Part shown: positions 35,519-44,792 of the stretch, one piece after another | How the letters are laid out: each line of letters starts with the position of its first letter | Position numbering within the stretch: the first letter of the stretch is position 1 | Source of the DNA: Pseudaestuariivita rosea | Lineage (GTDB): Bacteria; Pseudomonadota; Alphaproteobacteria; Rhodobacterales; Rhodobacteraceae | Assembly: GCF_017592335.1 (NCBI RefSeq) | Contig: NZ_JACNMP010000003.1 | Span: 124,001 to 188,000 of the forward strand | Direction: 5' to 3' | DNA: 64,000 nt | Notes under the pieces: model-generated | The model's input: the letters and a program-made list of their open reading frames with translations, nothing else | Database searches by the model: none | What the model was told of the DNA's origin: nothing | Translations under genes and position numbers: made by a program

Positions 35519-36384
35519 CAGGCCGCCTGCTTGACGTTTTTCAATGCTTCTTCCAGATCAGCAAAGCTGGGCCTGATGTGCGCTGGTGTATTCTGGCGCC
35601 CCACCTCAATACAGATATTGACCGAATGCTTGTGAAGGTTGGCGACCAGTACCTCACGTATCAGCTGATAGAAATGGTTATCCTCTTCTGTCAGTGTTTT
35701 GACTTTACCGGCAAAAGGACCCACGAAACCATAGGCTAGGAAAACGCCAAGAAACGTACCGACCAAAGCGCCACCGATCATTTTGCCAAGAATTTCAGGG
35801 GGTTGATCAATAGACCCCATAGTTTTGATAACACCCAGAACAGCGGCCACAATCCCCAAAGCAGGCAAACCATCGGCAATCGTCTGAAGCGCGTGGCTGG
35901 AATGCATGGCGTGATGGAAATTGGCTTCCATCCGCTTTTCCAGCACCTCTTCCACCTGATGTGGATCGTCGTAGTTCATTGACGCGGAACGAAGCGTGTC
36001 ACAGATCAACTCAATCGCTTCATGATCTGCCAAAATCTTTTCATACTTCGAAAAAATCGCTGACTCTTTAGGATTCTCGATGTGCTCTTCTAACCCGACT
36101 GGATTTTGACGGGCCAATCGAACCAGTTCAAATAAAAGGCAAAGCAAATCTCGATAATCGTCAGGCTTCCACTTAGGGCCCTTGAAAACCTTGGCCACAT
36201 CCTTGGCCGTGTGTTTGATCCCGCCCATGTCATTACTGATGACAAAAGCACCAATAGCCGCGCCCCCGATCATCATCATTTCGAACGGCAAAGCCTTGAT
36301 GATGATGCCAAACTTGCCGCCAGCGGCCATATAGCCACCAAAAACCATGATAAAAACAATGGCGATACCAACAATTCCGATCAT
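35518..36384 (-). CDS. motA: Flagellar motor stator protein MotA
   Basis: A 288-residue inner membrane proton-channel subunit with four membrane segments and a cytosolic loop. The torque-loop residues Arg92 and Glu99 (LARQNPVGLEE) and the channel prolines Pro174 (DGLPALGI) and Pro223 match the positions known from E. coli MotA. It overlaps the downstream 667-residue gene by one base. No motB follows, unlike in most bacteria, so MotB must be encoded elsewhere. Confidence 0.96.
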   Translation of the reverse strand: MIGIVGIAIVFIMVFGGYMAAGGKFGIIIKALPFEMMMIGGAAIGAFVISNDMGGIKHTAKDVAKVFKGPKWKPDDYRDLLCLLFELVRLARQNPVGLEEHIENPKESAIFSKYEKILADHEAIELICDTLRSASMNYDDPHQVEEVLEKRMEANFHHAMHSSHALQTIADGLPALGIVAAVLGVIKTMGSIDQPPEILGKMIGGALVGTFLGVFLAYGFVGPFAGKVKTLTEEDNHFYQLIREVLVANLHKHSVNICIEVGRQNTPAHIRPSFADLEEALKNVKQAA

Positions 36385-36457
36385 TCGATCACCTGCGACT
36401 CAACTGTTACGACGCGTAATGTTTCAGCTGCGTCTTAAGAATCGGTAAGCGTAAACG

Positions 36458-37039
36458 CTATTCCTTGGGTAAATCAGCATTTCGACCGGCCAGTAGAACG
36501 CTGATTGTATAGGCAGTCTTCGGTTGTAAGCCCGCCATGACCTCGGCCGCAGCGTCGGGACGCATCCGCGCCAGAAAACCGGCGGCAAATTCTGGTGCCA
36601 TCTCCTCAAAAAGGGCAGCGGCATCCTTGGGTTTCATATTCTCATAAACCGCCGTCAGCCGTGATACATCGTCTTCCGCGGCACTCTCGACCCGCGCCAA
36701 GGTCGCGGCGAGTTCCTCTTCTGCTGTTACAAGGGCATCGTAGTTTTCGCGGATTGCGACCTCGGCGTGGGCCAGTTCCTGCATCCGTTTCTCAAGTTGC
36801 GCTTCGCGTTCTTCAAGACGTGACTCGCGGGCTTGAATGGCAGCCAAAACAGGTTCCAGATCAGCCGAACACGTTTGGGTTTCGGCAATCACCTCGGCTT
36901 CGGAAAACGACTCAAACTCTCGTGCGACCGCTTCACCAACCCCACCCGACAGCCGAAATATGCCCGACGCCGCTAATAGTCCCGCAATCAGAAACAACGT
37001 CCCTTTACCACGGCGGGTCTTCTTTTGTTTTCTGGCCAT
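36458..37039 (-). CDS. motE: MotE-like flagellar motility protein
   Basis: A 193-residue protein with an N-terminal membrane segment (about 13-30), a long coiled coil (about 60-130) and a C-terminal MgtE-N-like helical domain with YENMKPKDAAALFEEM and LARMRPDAAAEVMAGL. This layout is that of MotE, the periplasmic chaperone for MotC in rhizobia. If the same holds here, the 667-residue protein encoded two genes downstream is its probable client. The 73-base gap to motA may carry a promoter. It overlaps the DUF6468-like gene by one base. Confidence 0.8.
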   Translation of the reverse strand: MARKQKKTRRGKGTLFLIAGLLAASGIFRLSGGVGEAVAREFESFSEAEVIAETQTCSADLEPVLAAIQARESRLEEREAQLEKRMQELAHAEVAIRENYDALVTAEEELAATLARVESAAEDDVSRLTAVYENMKPKDAAALFEEMAPEFAAGFLARMRPDAAAEVMAGLQPKTAYTISVLLAGRNADLPKE

Positions 37040-37404
37040 TAATGCGCCCCCCGTTCACGATGGCGCATAAAGACAGGTTCATCTTTGGGCTTAGCGGGGG
37101 GTGCGGATGACGCTTGCGCCTCGGGCAAATCATGCATCGATGCAACCAGCAATTCCAAACGTTTGGCAGCAGTTTCGGCACGTTCGGTCAATTCAGTCAG
37201 TGATCCAGCCGAATATTGCGCAGTTTTCTGGGCGTGCTGCAGCGTCTTTGTCATATCATCGACTTGCGCAGACAAGACAGCAACAGCGCCCCCCACACCT
37301 TTCTCTAGGTCAGTAAACCGACGCAACCGACGTGAAAGAATCATGCAATAAAACGCAGCGGCTAGCGCGCCTGCGACCAGTAGAATATCTGCAATCAGAC
37401 TCAT
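37039..37404 (-). CDS. DUF6468-like protein of the flagellar cluster
   Basis: A 121-residue protein with one N-terminal membrane segment (about 3-22), a helical stretch (35-92) and a disordered proline-rich tail. Small proteins of this shape recur between fliL and motE in alphaproteobacterial flagellar clusters; the function is unknown. Twelve bases after fliL. Confidence 0.68.
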   Translation of the reverse strand: MSLIADILLVAGALAAAFYCMILSRRLRRFTDLEKGVGGAVAVLSAQVDDMTKTLQHAQKTAQYSAGSLTELTERAETAAKRLELLVASMHDLPEAQASSAPPAKPKDEPVFMRHRERGAH

Positions 37405-37415
37405 TGAAGTGTTCC

Positions 37416-37898
37416 TTAGGTTAAGACGAATTCTATGATCAGCAGGTCTTTGACGTAGTCTTCGCCCACCACCATCTGCACACGACGCAACATTTGACCG
37501 CGCAGGCGAACCAACGCGCTTGGATCTTCGATTTCCGAAAGCTCGACGGCCCGCAGATAGCTGTTCAGAACATCGATCACGCGGGGCAAACGGGCTGCAA
37601 CATCTTCCTCATGCCCTGCCTGCACCTCAAGCTGAGCCTGAAAACGCAGATGTGTTTTATCAGCGCCGCGTCCAAGCGAGATTAAAAGTGGATCCATCGG
37701 AACAAAGGCTACCTTGGGTAACGCACTCGTTTCCTTGGATACCATCTGTTTTTCTTGCGGTGCAGCCCCTAGAATCATGCCTGATTGCACGGCAAAAAAG
37801 CCACCGCCGCCGCCCACAAGCGCCAAGACAAGCCCCATAATCAACGGTAATTTCGAAGATTTCTTCTTCGGTTCGGTATCTTCCTGTTCCTCAGCCAT
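37416..37898 (-). CDS. fliL: Flagellar basal-body-associated protein FliL
   Basis: A 160-residue protein with a short basic cytosolic tail, one membrane segment (about 19-42) and a periplasmic stomatin-like FliL domain ending VKDLLIIEFVLT. It forms a ring around the stator and supports motor function. It heads the minus-strand motor/export operon and is divergent from fliF across a CtrA-like box. Confidence 0.92.
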   Translation of the reverse strand: MAEEQEDTEPKKKSSKLPLIMGLVLALVGGGGGFFAVQSGMILGAAPQEKQMVSKETSALPKVAFVPMDPLLISLGRGADKTHLRFQAQLEVQAGHEEDVAARLPRVIDVLNSYLRAVELSEIEDPSALVRLRGQMLRRVQMVVGEDYVKDLLIIEFVLT

Positions 37899-37945
37899 TC
37901 TATGCCCCGGTTGATTTTGATGAATCCTCTATAAACCGCAGGAAG

Positions 37946-37960
37946 CTAACCGATTGTTAA
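37946..37960. promoter_or_regulatory. CtrA-like box between fliL and fliF
   Basis: CTAA-N7-TTAA departs at one position from the TTAA-N7-TTAA consensus of the response regulator CtrA. It is centred about 72 bases before the fliF start and 55 bases before the fliL start, so it could serve both divergent operons. CtrA controls flagellar genes in alphaproteobacteria, including roseobacters. Confidence 0.55.
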
Positions 37961-38024
37961 TAAGCATCCTCCATGAGTCGCTATCAGACGGGGGCAGAAT
38001 GCCCAAACTTAAGGGAGTTTCGTC

Positions 38025-39659
38025 TTGCAGCAAATCCAAGCTGTCTGGAGAGGATTAGACAATCGACGTCGCATGGTGGTTGCCATTGCGACGGTTGCCA
38101 TGTTTGTCACCGTTCTTGCGTTGTCGCGTGTGGCAACCAATCCGTCGATGTCTTTACTCTATTCAGGTCTTGAGACATCTGCATCCGGCGAAGTGATTAC
38201 CGCGCTTGAAGCCCGTAGTGTCCCTTATGAAGTGCGTGGAGATGCAATTTATGTCGATAGCGCGCAGCGTGACATCCTTAGAATGTCGCTTGCAAGCGAG
38301 GGTCTTCCTGCAACGGGTGGGGCGGGCTACGAATTGCTTGATTCACTTTCGGGGTTCGGCACGACATCGCAGATGTTTGACGCTGCATATTGGCGCGCCA
38401 AGGAAGGCGAATTGGCCAGAACGATCATTGCCAGTCCCAATATCAAAAGCGCCCGGGTCCATATCTCCAGCCCCAGCGCGCAACCATTTGCACGAAATAT
38501 CAATCCGACCGCCTCGGTCTGGGTGACATCATCCAACGGCACGATCAGCGCAGCACAGGCCAATGCGCTGCGGTTTCTAGTTTCGTCAGCGGTTGCCGGT
38601 CTGGCACCCGAGAATGTCTCGGTGATTGACGGGCAGGGAAATCTGATCGGAGCCCCCGACGAACCCAGTGCACCAAGCGGGTCGGATTTGGATCGGGCGG
38701 CGGCCCTGAAACAGAGCGTTGAACGCCTACTGGCCGCCCGTGTTGGCGCAGGAAACGCGATCGTTGAGGTTAGCCTTGAAACGGTGACAGACCGGGAATC
38801 GATTGTCGAACGTCGCTTTGATCCCGAAAGCCGGGTGGCAATCAGCACCGATACGGAAGAGCGGACCAACACCGCCAGCGGTCAATCAGGCGGGACCGTA
38901 ACAGTGGCCTCAAACCTGCCGGACGGCGAGGCCAATGCGCAACAGGGCAGCAACTCCAGCCAGAACTCGGAAACCCGCGAACGCATTAATTATGAGGTCT
39001 CGGAAACACAGCGTGAGGTGCTGCGCGCGCCGGGTGCGATCAAGCGGCTGACCGTTGCGGTCCTTGTCGATGGCATTGCGCAAACCAGTGATACCGGTGA
39101 ACAGGTTTTCCAGCCCCGCCCCGATGTCGAGCTTGAGGCCCTTCGCGAACTGGTCGCATCTGCTGTCGGCTTCAGTGAAGCGCGCGGCGACGTCATCACG
39201 ATCAAATCCATGGCGTTTGAGCCCTTGGCCGAACTTGGAACCACTGCCCAGCAATCCATGCTGTCCGGCTTTAATCTGAACGTCATGACGTTGATTCAGT
39301 TGGTAGTTCTGGCTTTGGTCACACTGCTTTTGGGCCTTTTCGTGGTGCGGCCCATTCTGTTGGCCAGACCCGCACCGGCGGTACCCGAATTGGCGCCACC
39401 CTCACCTGCCTTTGATACCGAACCGCCGGGCTTACCTTCATTAGATGGTGAAATTGCAGGCGACGATGACATGCCCGTCATGTCCACCCCGCCCAGTTTC
39501 GACTTTCCGGTCGCCAACGACATGGGCAGCGATTTCGAACCCTTGCCAAATCTGAACAATGATCCCGTCGCCCGTCTGCGTAACCTGATCGATGAACGTC
39601 AGGATGAGACCGTCGAAATCCTTCGCAAATGGATGGAAGATGAAGAGGAGAAAGCCTGA
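38025..39659 (+). CDS. fliF: Flagellar MS-ring protein FliF
   Basis: A 544-residue inner membrane ring protein on which the basal body is built. The first membrane segment (about 16-34) is followed by ring-building YscJ/FliF domains, a flexible S/N/Q-rich stretch (about 285-315), the second membrane segment (about 418-440) and a cytosolic tail that binds FliG (C-terminal LRNLIDERQDETVEILRKWM). TTG start at 38025, with AAGGGAG seven bases upstream. The stop overlaps fliH by one base. Confidence 0.96.
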   Translation: MQQIQAVWRGLDNRRRMVVAIATVAMFVTVLALSRVATNPSMSLLYSGLETSASGEVITALEARSVPYEVRGDAIYVDSAQRDILRMSLASEGLPATGGAGYELLDSLSGFGTTSQMFDAAYWRAKEGELARTIIASPNIKSARVHISSPSAQPFARNINPTASVWVTSSNGTISAAQANALRFLVSSAVAGLAPENVSVIDGQGNLIGAPDEPSAPSGSDLDRAAALKQSVERLLAARVGAGNAIVEVSLETVTDRESIVERRFDPESRVAISTDTEERTNTASGQSGGTVTVASNLPDGEANAQQGSNSSQNSETRERINYEVSETQREVLRAPGAIKRLTVAVLVDGIAQTSDTGEQVFQPRPDVELEALRELVASAVGFSEARGDVITIKSMAFEPLAELGTTAQQSMLSGFNLNVMTLIQLVVLALVTLLLGLFVVRPILLARPAPAVPELAPPSPAFDTEPPGLPSLDGEIAGDDDMPVMSTPPSFDFPVANDMGSDFEPLPNLNNDPVARLRNLIDERQDETVEILRKWMEDEEEKA

Positions 39660-40270
39660 TGACGGCGCTTCTTGAGTTGGAAGATTTTGGCGTACCCGAA
39701 CCACAGCCAAATGTGGTGTCCGAAACCGAATTGGAAGAAGCAAAGCTGGATGCTTTCGAAAATGGTTACAAAGCGGGATGGGCAGATGCGGAAAAAAGTG
39801 CCGACGATGCACGCACCCGCATAACGGCTGAGTTTGCACAAAATTTGCAGGATCTCAGCTTTACCTATCACGAGGCCCGCAGCCACATCCTGAAAACACT
39901 GGAACCCGTCTTTCGTGAGATGACCGCAGCTGTTCTGCCGAAAATCGCGCAAGACAGTCTTTTGCCGATGATCGTAGATCAGATCATGAAAGCGGCAAAC
40001 GGTACGGTCGATGCCCCGATGCACATCGCGGTAGCAGAAGAAAATCTACCCCAGCTAGAATCCATGATCCCAGAAACGCAGCCTTTCCCACTAACGGTTT
40101 TTGCCGATGCCTCGCTCAGCGTCGGGCAGGCATTCATCCAGCACGGCAGCACGGCCCAACACATCGACATGGATCATACAACCCACAAAATTCGACAGCT
40201 GGTAGAAGATTTTTTCACGCTGTCACAAGAGGATACGCAAAATGACCGATCTCAACACCCAATCGCCTGA
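39659..40270 (+). CDS. fliH: FliH-like flagellar export regulator
   Basis: A 203-residue acidic, helical protein between fliF and fliN, the expected place for FliH, which holds the FliI ATPase in check and docks it at the C ring. The central ENGYKAGWADAEKSADDART fits the FliH pattern of glycine-spaced helices, and the C-terminal domain is E/V-type ATPase subunit-like. Sequence support is moderate; synteny is strong. Overlaps fliN by 29 bases. Confidence 0.78.
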   Translation: MTALLELEDFGVPEPQPNVVSETELEEAKLDAFENGYKAGWADAEKSADDARTRITAEFAQNLQDLSFTYHEARSHILKTLEPVFREMTAAVLPKIAQDSLLPMIVDQIMKAANGTVDAPMHIAVAEENLPQLESMIPETQPFPLTVFADASLSVGQAFIQHGSTAQHIDMDHTTHKIRQLVEDFFTLSQEDTQNDRSQHPIA

Positions 40271-40535
40271 AGACCCATCCGCCAGCCCTTTCACTCAGGT
40301 CCCTATCGAAATCACGATCTCGGTCGGAACAGCGCGGCCGAAGGTCAAAGAGCTTTTGGATCTGTCGCCCAACTCGGTCCTGCCTTTGGACCGCGCCGTT
40401 GACGACCCGGTCGAATTGTTCATCGGTGACCGGCTGATCGCACGGGGTGTGCTTGAGGAGTTGGACGGCAAACGCGCCGGTCAACTTGCCGTTCGCTTAA
40501 CCGAAGTCGCTGATATGAAAAACGGTTTGGAATGA
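40242..40535 (+). CDS. fliN: Flagellar motor switch protein FliN
   Basis: A 97-residue C-ring protein with the SpoA domain: PIEITISVGTARPKVKELLDL and ELFIGDRLIARGVLEELD. Short for FliN (137 in E. coli) because the N-terminal extension is absent, which is normal in alphaproteobacteria. Four-base overlap with fliP. Confidence 0.92.
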   Translation: MTDLNTQSPEDPSASPFTQVPIEITISVGTARPKVKELLDLSPNSVLPLDRAVDDPVELFIGDRLIARGVLEELDGKRAGQLAVRLTEVADMKNGLE

Positions 40536-41260
40536 CACGACTTCTGCCCATTGTCCTGCTGATGGCGCTCGCCCTGGCGGCGCCCGCTTCGGCACAGGAT
40601 ATCTCAATCTCGCTCGGCGACGATGGCTCTCTTTCTGGGCGGGCGATCCAGCTTTTTGCGTTGATCACCGTGCTTAGCCTGGTGCCAGGCTTGGCGATCA
40701 TGATCACCTGTTTTCCGTTTATGGTCACGGTCTTGGCCATTCTGCGGCAGGCGATCGGGCTGCAGCAATCCCCACCAAACATGCTGATCGTCAGTCTGGC
40801 CCTGTTTCTAACTTACTTCGTGATGGAGCCCGTCTTCATGGAGGCTTACGTCAACGGGATCGAACCTTTGACCAATCAGGAAATCGAGATCGAGGAAGCC
40901 TTTATAAGAACCATGGAGCCGTTTCGCGTCTTCATGGCGGCGCGTGTCGACCCTGATATCTATGCAACCTTCGCCGACCTAAGGCCGCAATCCGACCCAA
41001 CGCTTAGCGAAGAATCGCCCTTGTCGCTGATGGTACCGTCGTTCCTGTTGTCTGAAATCGAACGCGCGTTCAAAATCGGGTTCCTGATTTTCCTGCCATT
41101 CCTGATCATCGATCTAGTTGTCGCGGCCGTACTGATGTCGATGGGTATGATGATGGTGCCGCCCGCGATCGTGTCGTTGCCATTCAAACTGGCGTTCTTT
41201 GTCGTCGCAGACGGTTGGAGCCTGATTGCAGGCAGTCTGGTTCGAAGTTACTTCAGCTAA
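40532..41260 (+). CDS. fliP: Flagellar export gate protein FliP
   Basis: A 242-residue inner membrane export gate component with a cleavable signal peptide (ends ASA-QD). ITVLSLVPGLAIMITCFPF and MGMMMVPPAIVSLPFKL are family signatures. Partners FliQ and FliR are encoded elsewhere in the cluster. It is the last gene of the fliF operon; a hairpin follows before convergent cobO. Confidence 0.96.
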   Translation: MTRLLPIVLLMALALAAPASAQDISISLGDDGSLSGRAIQLFALITVLSLVPGLAIMITCFPFMVTVLAILRQAIGLQQSPPNMLIVSLALFLTYFVMEPVFMEAYVNGIEPLTNQEIEIEEAFIRTMEPFRVFMAARVDPDIYATFADLRPQSDPTLSEESPLSLMVPSFLLSEIERAFKIGFLIFLPFLIIDLVVAAVLMSMGMMMVPPAIVSLPFKLAFFVVADGWSLIAGSLVRSYFS

Positions 41261-41270
41261 CGATCGGCAG

Positions 41271-41296
41271 ATCGGCAGATATGCTGGTCTGCCGAT
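41271..41296. terminator. Hairpin between convergent fliP and cobO
   Basis: An 8-bp stem, ATCGGCAG with CTGCCGAT, and a 10-base loop directly between the two stop codons, but no T-run on either side. It could end transcription with Rho's help or protect 3' ends. A direct repeat of GATCGGCA flanks the left arm. Confidence 0.4.
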
Positions 41297-41297
41297 A

Positions 41298-41891
41298 TCA
41301 GAAATCCACACCGCGTTGCGCTTTGATACCAACCTGAAACGGGTGTTTGACTTCACGCATCTCACTGACAAGATCAGCGTAATCGCAAAGTTCAGACTTG
41401 GCATCACGCCCCGTCAGGATCACACTTGTCCGATCCGAACGCTGTTTCAATCCATCCAAAACAGCTTGCACATCCAGATAGTCATACCGCAGGGCGATAT
41501 TGATTTCATCCAGAACGATCAGGTCAAAATCACCACTTTCCATCATCTGGATGGCATGATCAAAGGCTGCCACGGCCGCTTTGGTATCCTGATCCTTGTC
41601 CTGGGTATCCCACGTAAAACCATCGCCCATCGTAAGCCAGGTTAATTCATCCGGGAACTTCTTGAAAAACTGACGCTCGCCCGTGATCCACTTGCCCTTG
41701 ATGAATTGAACAACAGCCACTTTTTGCCCCCAGCCCAGCGCCCGCGCAATCACACCAAACGCCGAACTGGACTTGCCTTTGCCATTGCCCGTGTGCACCA
41801 GAACCAGACCCCGACCGGGATCGACAGCCTCGGACGTTTTCTTTTTCTGCGCGGCCTGCAGCTTTTGCATTTTTTCTTTGTGGGTATCCAT
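41298..41891 (-). CDS. cobO: Cob(I)yrinic acid a,c-diamide adenosyltransferase
   Basis: A 197-residue ATP:corrinoid adenosyltransferase of the CobA/CobO/BtuR type, attaching the adenosyl ligand in B12 synthesis or salvage. A P-loop GNGKGKSSSA starts near residue 35, followed by VVQFIKGKW, LIVLDEINIALRYDYL and VILTGRDA. Two adjacent ATGs (41894 and 41891) compete; the second is better spaced from AAAGGG. The only clearly corrinoid-dependent neighbour is queG. Confidence 0.95.
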   Translation of the reverse strand: MDTHKEKMQKLQAAQKKKTSEAVDPGRGLVLVHTGNGKGKSSSAFGVIARALGWGQKVAVVQFIKGKWITGERQFFKKFPDELTWLTMGDGFTWDTQDKDQDTKAAVAAFDHAIQMMESGDFDLIVLDEINIALRYDYLDVQAVLDGLKQRSDRTSVILTGRDAKSELCDYADLVSEMREVKHPFQVGIKAQRGVDF

Positions 41892-41945
41892 CATATGCCC
41901 TTTCTTTCGGCACAAGATGGCATGGCGATCCGAAATAACAACATT

Positions 41946-41970
41946 AAAAAGGCCGCCCAGGCGGACGGCC
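41946..41970 (-). terminator. Terminator after the 61-residue gene
   Basis: On the minus strand GGCCGTC pairs with GGCGGCC (one G-U) across a six-base loop and is followed by TTTTTA, an intrinsic terminator between the small gene and cobO. Confidence 0.7.
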
Positions 41971-41992
41971 AATCACAGCTATCGCGCTATAT

Positions 41993-42178
41993 TCAGGCTA
42001 GTTCACCCCGTGCGATCCGAAGATATTTTTGCACGTGTAACTGCTGTCGTGTCCGCGGGCGTTGGCGCAGTTTTCGTACAATGGATGATGTCGCCTTGCG
42101 ACGCTCAAGCTTAAGAAACTGCTGCACACGAAGCGTGTCATTGCCGCCGTGGTCCTGATCCAGAATATGCTTGGCCAT
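41993..42178 (-). CDS. Small basic protein, 61 residues
   Basis: Starts MAKHILDQDHGGND and continues with an arginine/lysine-rich helical stretch (22-58: RRKATS, RKLRQRPRTRQQ). No family is recognised; the charge suggests nucleic-acid or ribosome binding, as inference only. It is judged a real gene because a very strong GGGAGGAG site sits five bases before the ATG at 42178 and a terminator follows it. Upstream, about 60 bases of AT-rich sequence could hold a promoter. Confidence 0.7.
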   Translation of the reverse strand: MAKHILDQDHGGNDTLRVQQFLKLERRKATSSIVRKLRQRPRTRQQLHVQKYLRIARGELA

Positions 42179-42238
42179 GCTGTCTCCTCCCAAAGTGATG
42201 CGATTTATATAACATACAACCACCAGGTTTTTTAGACC

Positions 42239-43285
42239 TCATATCGCTGAAAGCTGTTCGACGGCCCATCGGGCTGCATCAGAAACAGCCGGGTCAGGAT
42301 CATTCAACAGCTTCTTTGCAGCAGGCAGCAAGGACACATCGCCAGAGTTTCCAATGGCATACAAGATATTGCGCACAAAACGATCCCGGCCGATCCGCTT
42401 GATGGGGGATCCCGAAAAAAGCGCCCGAAAACCAGCATCGTCCAGAACCACCAACTCCGCCAAGCGCGGCGACAGCAAATCGGGGCGGGCCTTGTACTTG
42501 ATTTCCTGCGACGTCACCGCGAACTTGTTCCAGGGGCAAATCGCCAGACAATCGTCGCAGCCATATATCCGGTTGCCCAGCAAAGGGCGCAGCTGCGGAT
42601 CGACAGGCCCTTTATGTTCAATGGTCAGATAAGAAATGCAACGTCGCGCATCCAACTGAAACGGTGCGGGGAAGGCATTCGTTGGACAAATATCCAGACA
42701 GGCCGTGCAGCTGCCGCAGTTTTCAACGCCCGCTGTATCAACCGGAAAATCGATCGTCGTGAAAATCGCCCCCAGAAAAAACCAGTTCCCCAGATCACGG
42801 CTCAGCAAATTCGTATGCTTCCCCTGCCATCCCAAACCAGCGGCCTGCGCAAGTGGTTTTTCCATCACAGGCGCGGTATCGACAAAAACTTTGATCTGAC
42901 CGTCTGCCTGATCCAACAGCCAGCGTCCCACGCGTTTCAAACGCTTTTTGACAACGTCATGATAGTCGCGATTTTGCGCATAAACGCTGATGGCGGCACG
43001 ATCTTTCTGCTGCAGCACCTCAAGCGGATCATGGTCAGGCGTGTAAGGTTCTGCCAGCATAATGACTGACCGTGCCTCGGGCCACAGCGCCGCCGGGCTG
43101 CCACGCCAATGCATACGCTCCGCCATCCAGGTCATCTGACCATGCCGACCCTGTGCAACAAAGTCATCCAACCTGTTTGCGATGTCAGGTACCGCGTCAG
43201 GGCGGCAAATGCCCAGTTTTGCAAAACCAGCCTGATTTGCAAAATCAATCAGTCGCGTCTTCAGATCAGAAGTCGAGGTCGGCAT
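42239..43285 (-). CDS. queG: Epoxyqueuosine reductase
   Basis: A 348-residue cobalamin- and Fe-S-dependent enzyme making the last step of queuosine in tRNA anticodons. An N-terminal cobalamin-binding domain is followed by two 4Fe-4S motifs ([16 protein letters not shown] and [11 protein letters not shown]) and a C-terminal HEAT-like repeat ([20 protein letters not shown]) that grips tRNA. The frame extends to 43444 over the GST gene; the ATG at 43285 is chosen, giving a 20-base overlap with the GST stop. Confidence 0.94.
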   Translation of the reverse strand: MPTSTSDLKTRLIDFANQAGFAKLGICRPDAVPDIANRLDDFVAQGRHGQMTWMAERMHWRGSPAALWPEARSVIMLAEPYTPDHDPLEVLQQKDRAAISVYAQNRDYHDVVKKRLKRVGRWLLDQADGQIKVFVDTAPVMEKPLAQAAGLGWQGKHTNLLSRDLGNWFFLGAIFTTIDFPVDTAGVENCGSCTACLDICPTNAFPAPFQLDARRCISYLTIEHKGPVDPQLRPLLGNRIYGCDDCLAICPWNKFAVTSQEIKYKARPDLLSPRLAELVVLDDAGFRALFSGSPIKRIGRDRFVRNILYAIGNSGDVSLLPAAKKLLNDPDPAVSDAARWAVEQLSAI

Positions 43286-43931
43286 AATGCGACGGAGGAG
43301 GAAAGCCCGCGATGTGATCGGCCAGAAGACCACGGAAAGCCGGCCGCGATTTGATCTTGGCGTACCAATCGCGCACATTTTCAGACCGGTTCCAGTCCAC
43401 ATCCGAAATATAATCCAACGACGACAAATGTGCCGCCGCCGCAAAATCCGCCAGCGTCATCGCATTGCCAGCCAGCCAGCGCCGCTGATCCAACAGCCAG
43501 GACATATAATCAAGGTGATATTTGATGGCCTTGGCACCTTCCTTTACGTTCTTGCTGTCAGGATAACCCTGCTTGGTGATCTTTTTATTCACACGCTCAT
43601 AAAGCAGCTTGCTGGTGACTTCTTGATGAAACTTATCATCAAACCAGGCAACCAGTCTGCGGACTTCATACTTGTCTTCCGGCTTTCGCGGGAAAAGCGG
43701 CGGGTCGGGATACAAATCTTCTATCAATTCGCAGATGGCGCCGCTTTCGGGCATCATGCGTCCGTTCATCTTTAAGATCGGCACCTTACCCGCAGGATTA
43801 CGGCGCATAAATTCTGGGTCTTGCTCCCAATATCGCTCTTCGACCAGTTCGACTTCGATCTTCTTTTCAGCCAAACATAGGCGAACTTTCCGACAAAAGG
43901 GGGAAAGCGGTACGTGAAAAAGGCGGTTCAT
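43266..43931 (-). CDS. Glutathione S-transferase family protein
   Basis: A 221-residue soluble protein with an N-terminal thioredoxin fold ([35 protein letters not shown]) and an all-helical C-terminal domain. SPFC (residues 10-13) marks the likely glutathione-binding residue, serine or cysteine. Substrate unknown. It overlaps queG. Confidence 0.9.
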   Translation of the reverse strand: MNRLFHVPLSPFCRKVRLCLAEKKIEVELVEERYWEQDPEFMRRNPAGKVPILKMNGRMMPESGAICELIEDLYPDPPLFPRKPEDKYEVRRLVAWFDDKFHQEVTSKLLYERVNKKITKQGYPDSKNVKEGAKAIKYHLDYMSWLLDQRRWLAGNAMTLADFAAAAHLSSLDYISDVDWNRSENVRDWYAKIKSRPAFRGLLADHIAGFPPPSHYADLDF

Positions 43932-43983
43932 TTGTATTCTGCTCGGTCTGTTTTGATCTCAATGCCTTGGAATTGCCACATTT

Positions 43984-44745
43984 TCAACCTTGGAAGCAAT
44001 CCGCACGCCCATCAGCGCGGATCGCGGCCGCTCCGCTGACAATCTGAGAGGTTCTTTGCTGCACAAACCCTGACGGACGAGAGGCCGAACGACGTTTGGG
44101 GCTGGGCAGAATCGCTGCCAGACGTGCGGCCTGTGTTGCAGAAAGCTGATCAGCATCGACCCCAAAATAATGACGTGCCGCCGCCTGAACGCCAAAGACA
44201 CCTTCGTCGAATTCCGCGACATTCAGATAGACCTCGACGATCCGTTGTTTGGACCACATTGCCTCAACCACCGGAGTCAACAGCGCCTCTAGCCCCTTTC
44301 GGGTCCAACTGCGATCATGCCACAAAAAGACATTTTTGACGACCTGCTGGCTGATGGTCGAGGCCCCGCGGCGACCGCCTTCTGCAATTACGTCGCGGAT
44401 CGCATCGACATCAAATCCCCAATGCAAACAGTAATTTGCATCCTCAGCCGCTACAACCGATCGCGCCATGACCGGCGATATACGCTCAATCGGAACCCAT
44501 TCGTGTTTCAGGTTTCCCAATCGCTGAGCTTCTTCGTTCATATAGATAGTCGACGGTGGGTCAACAAAGCTGAACAAGCCAACGACGGCCAAAACAAGCA
44601 ATACAGCATAAAACGTTACCTGCCAGGTCAGACGCCAAAGCCATAGAATAGGGCGCAATAAAAGCGGCGTGCTGTTGTAACCCGCTTTTGTCCGTCTTCC
44701 GCCCCGCGATTTGCGCTTGGGTCTAAGTGTTGTCAAGTCTGTCAT
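43984..44745 (-). CDS. mtgA: Monofunctional peptidoglycan glycosyltransferase
   Basis: A 253-residue inner membrane enzyme that polymerises lipid II. A cytosolic basic tail, one membrane segment (about 43-61) and a GT51 domain with the catalytic Glu101 (AAEDANYCLHWGFD), RRGASTISQQ and RIVEVYLNVAEFDEGVFGVQAAARHYF. The ATG at 44745 is eight bases after AGGA and is preferred to the ATG at 44751. The C-terminal 25 residues extend past the domain. Confidence 0.94.
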   Translation of the reverse strand: MTDLTTLRPKRKSRGGRRTKAGYNSTPLLLRPILWLWRLTWQVTFYAVLLVLAVVGLFSFVDPPSTIYMNEEAQRLGNLKHEWVPIERISPVMARSVVAAEDANYCLHWGFDVDAIRDVIAEGGRRGASTISQQVVKNVFLWHDRSWTRKGLEALLTPVVEAMWSKQRIVEVYLNVAEFDEGVFGVQAAARHYFGVDADQLSATQAARLAAILPSPKRRSASRPSGFVQQRTSQIVSGAAAIRADGRADCFQG

Positions 44746-44792
44746 CGCCATAGTCCTATGGCTTTAAACAAAACCGTCAAGAATACATTCGT

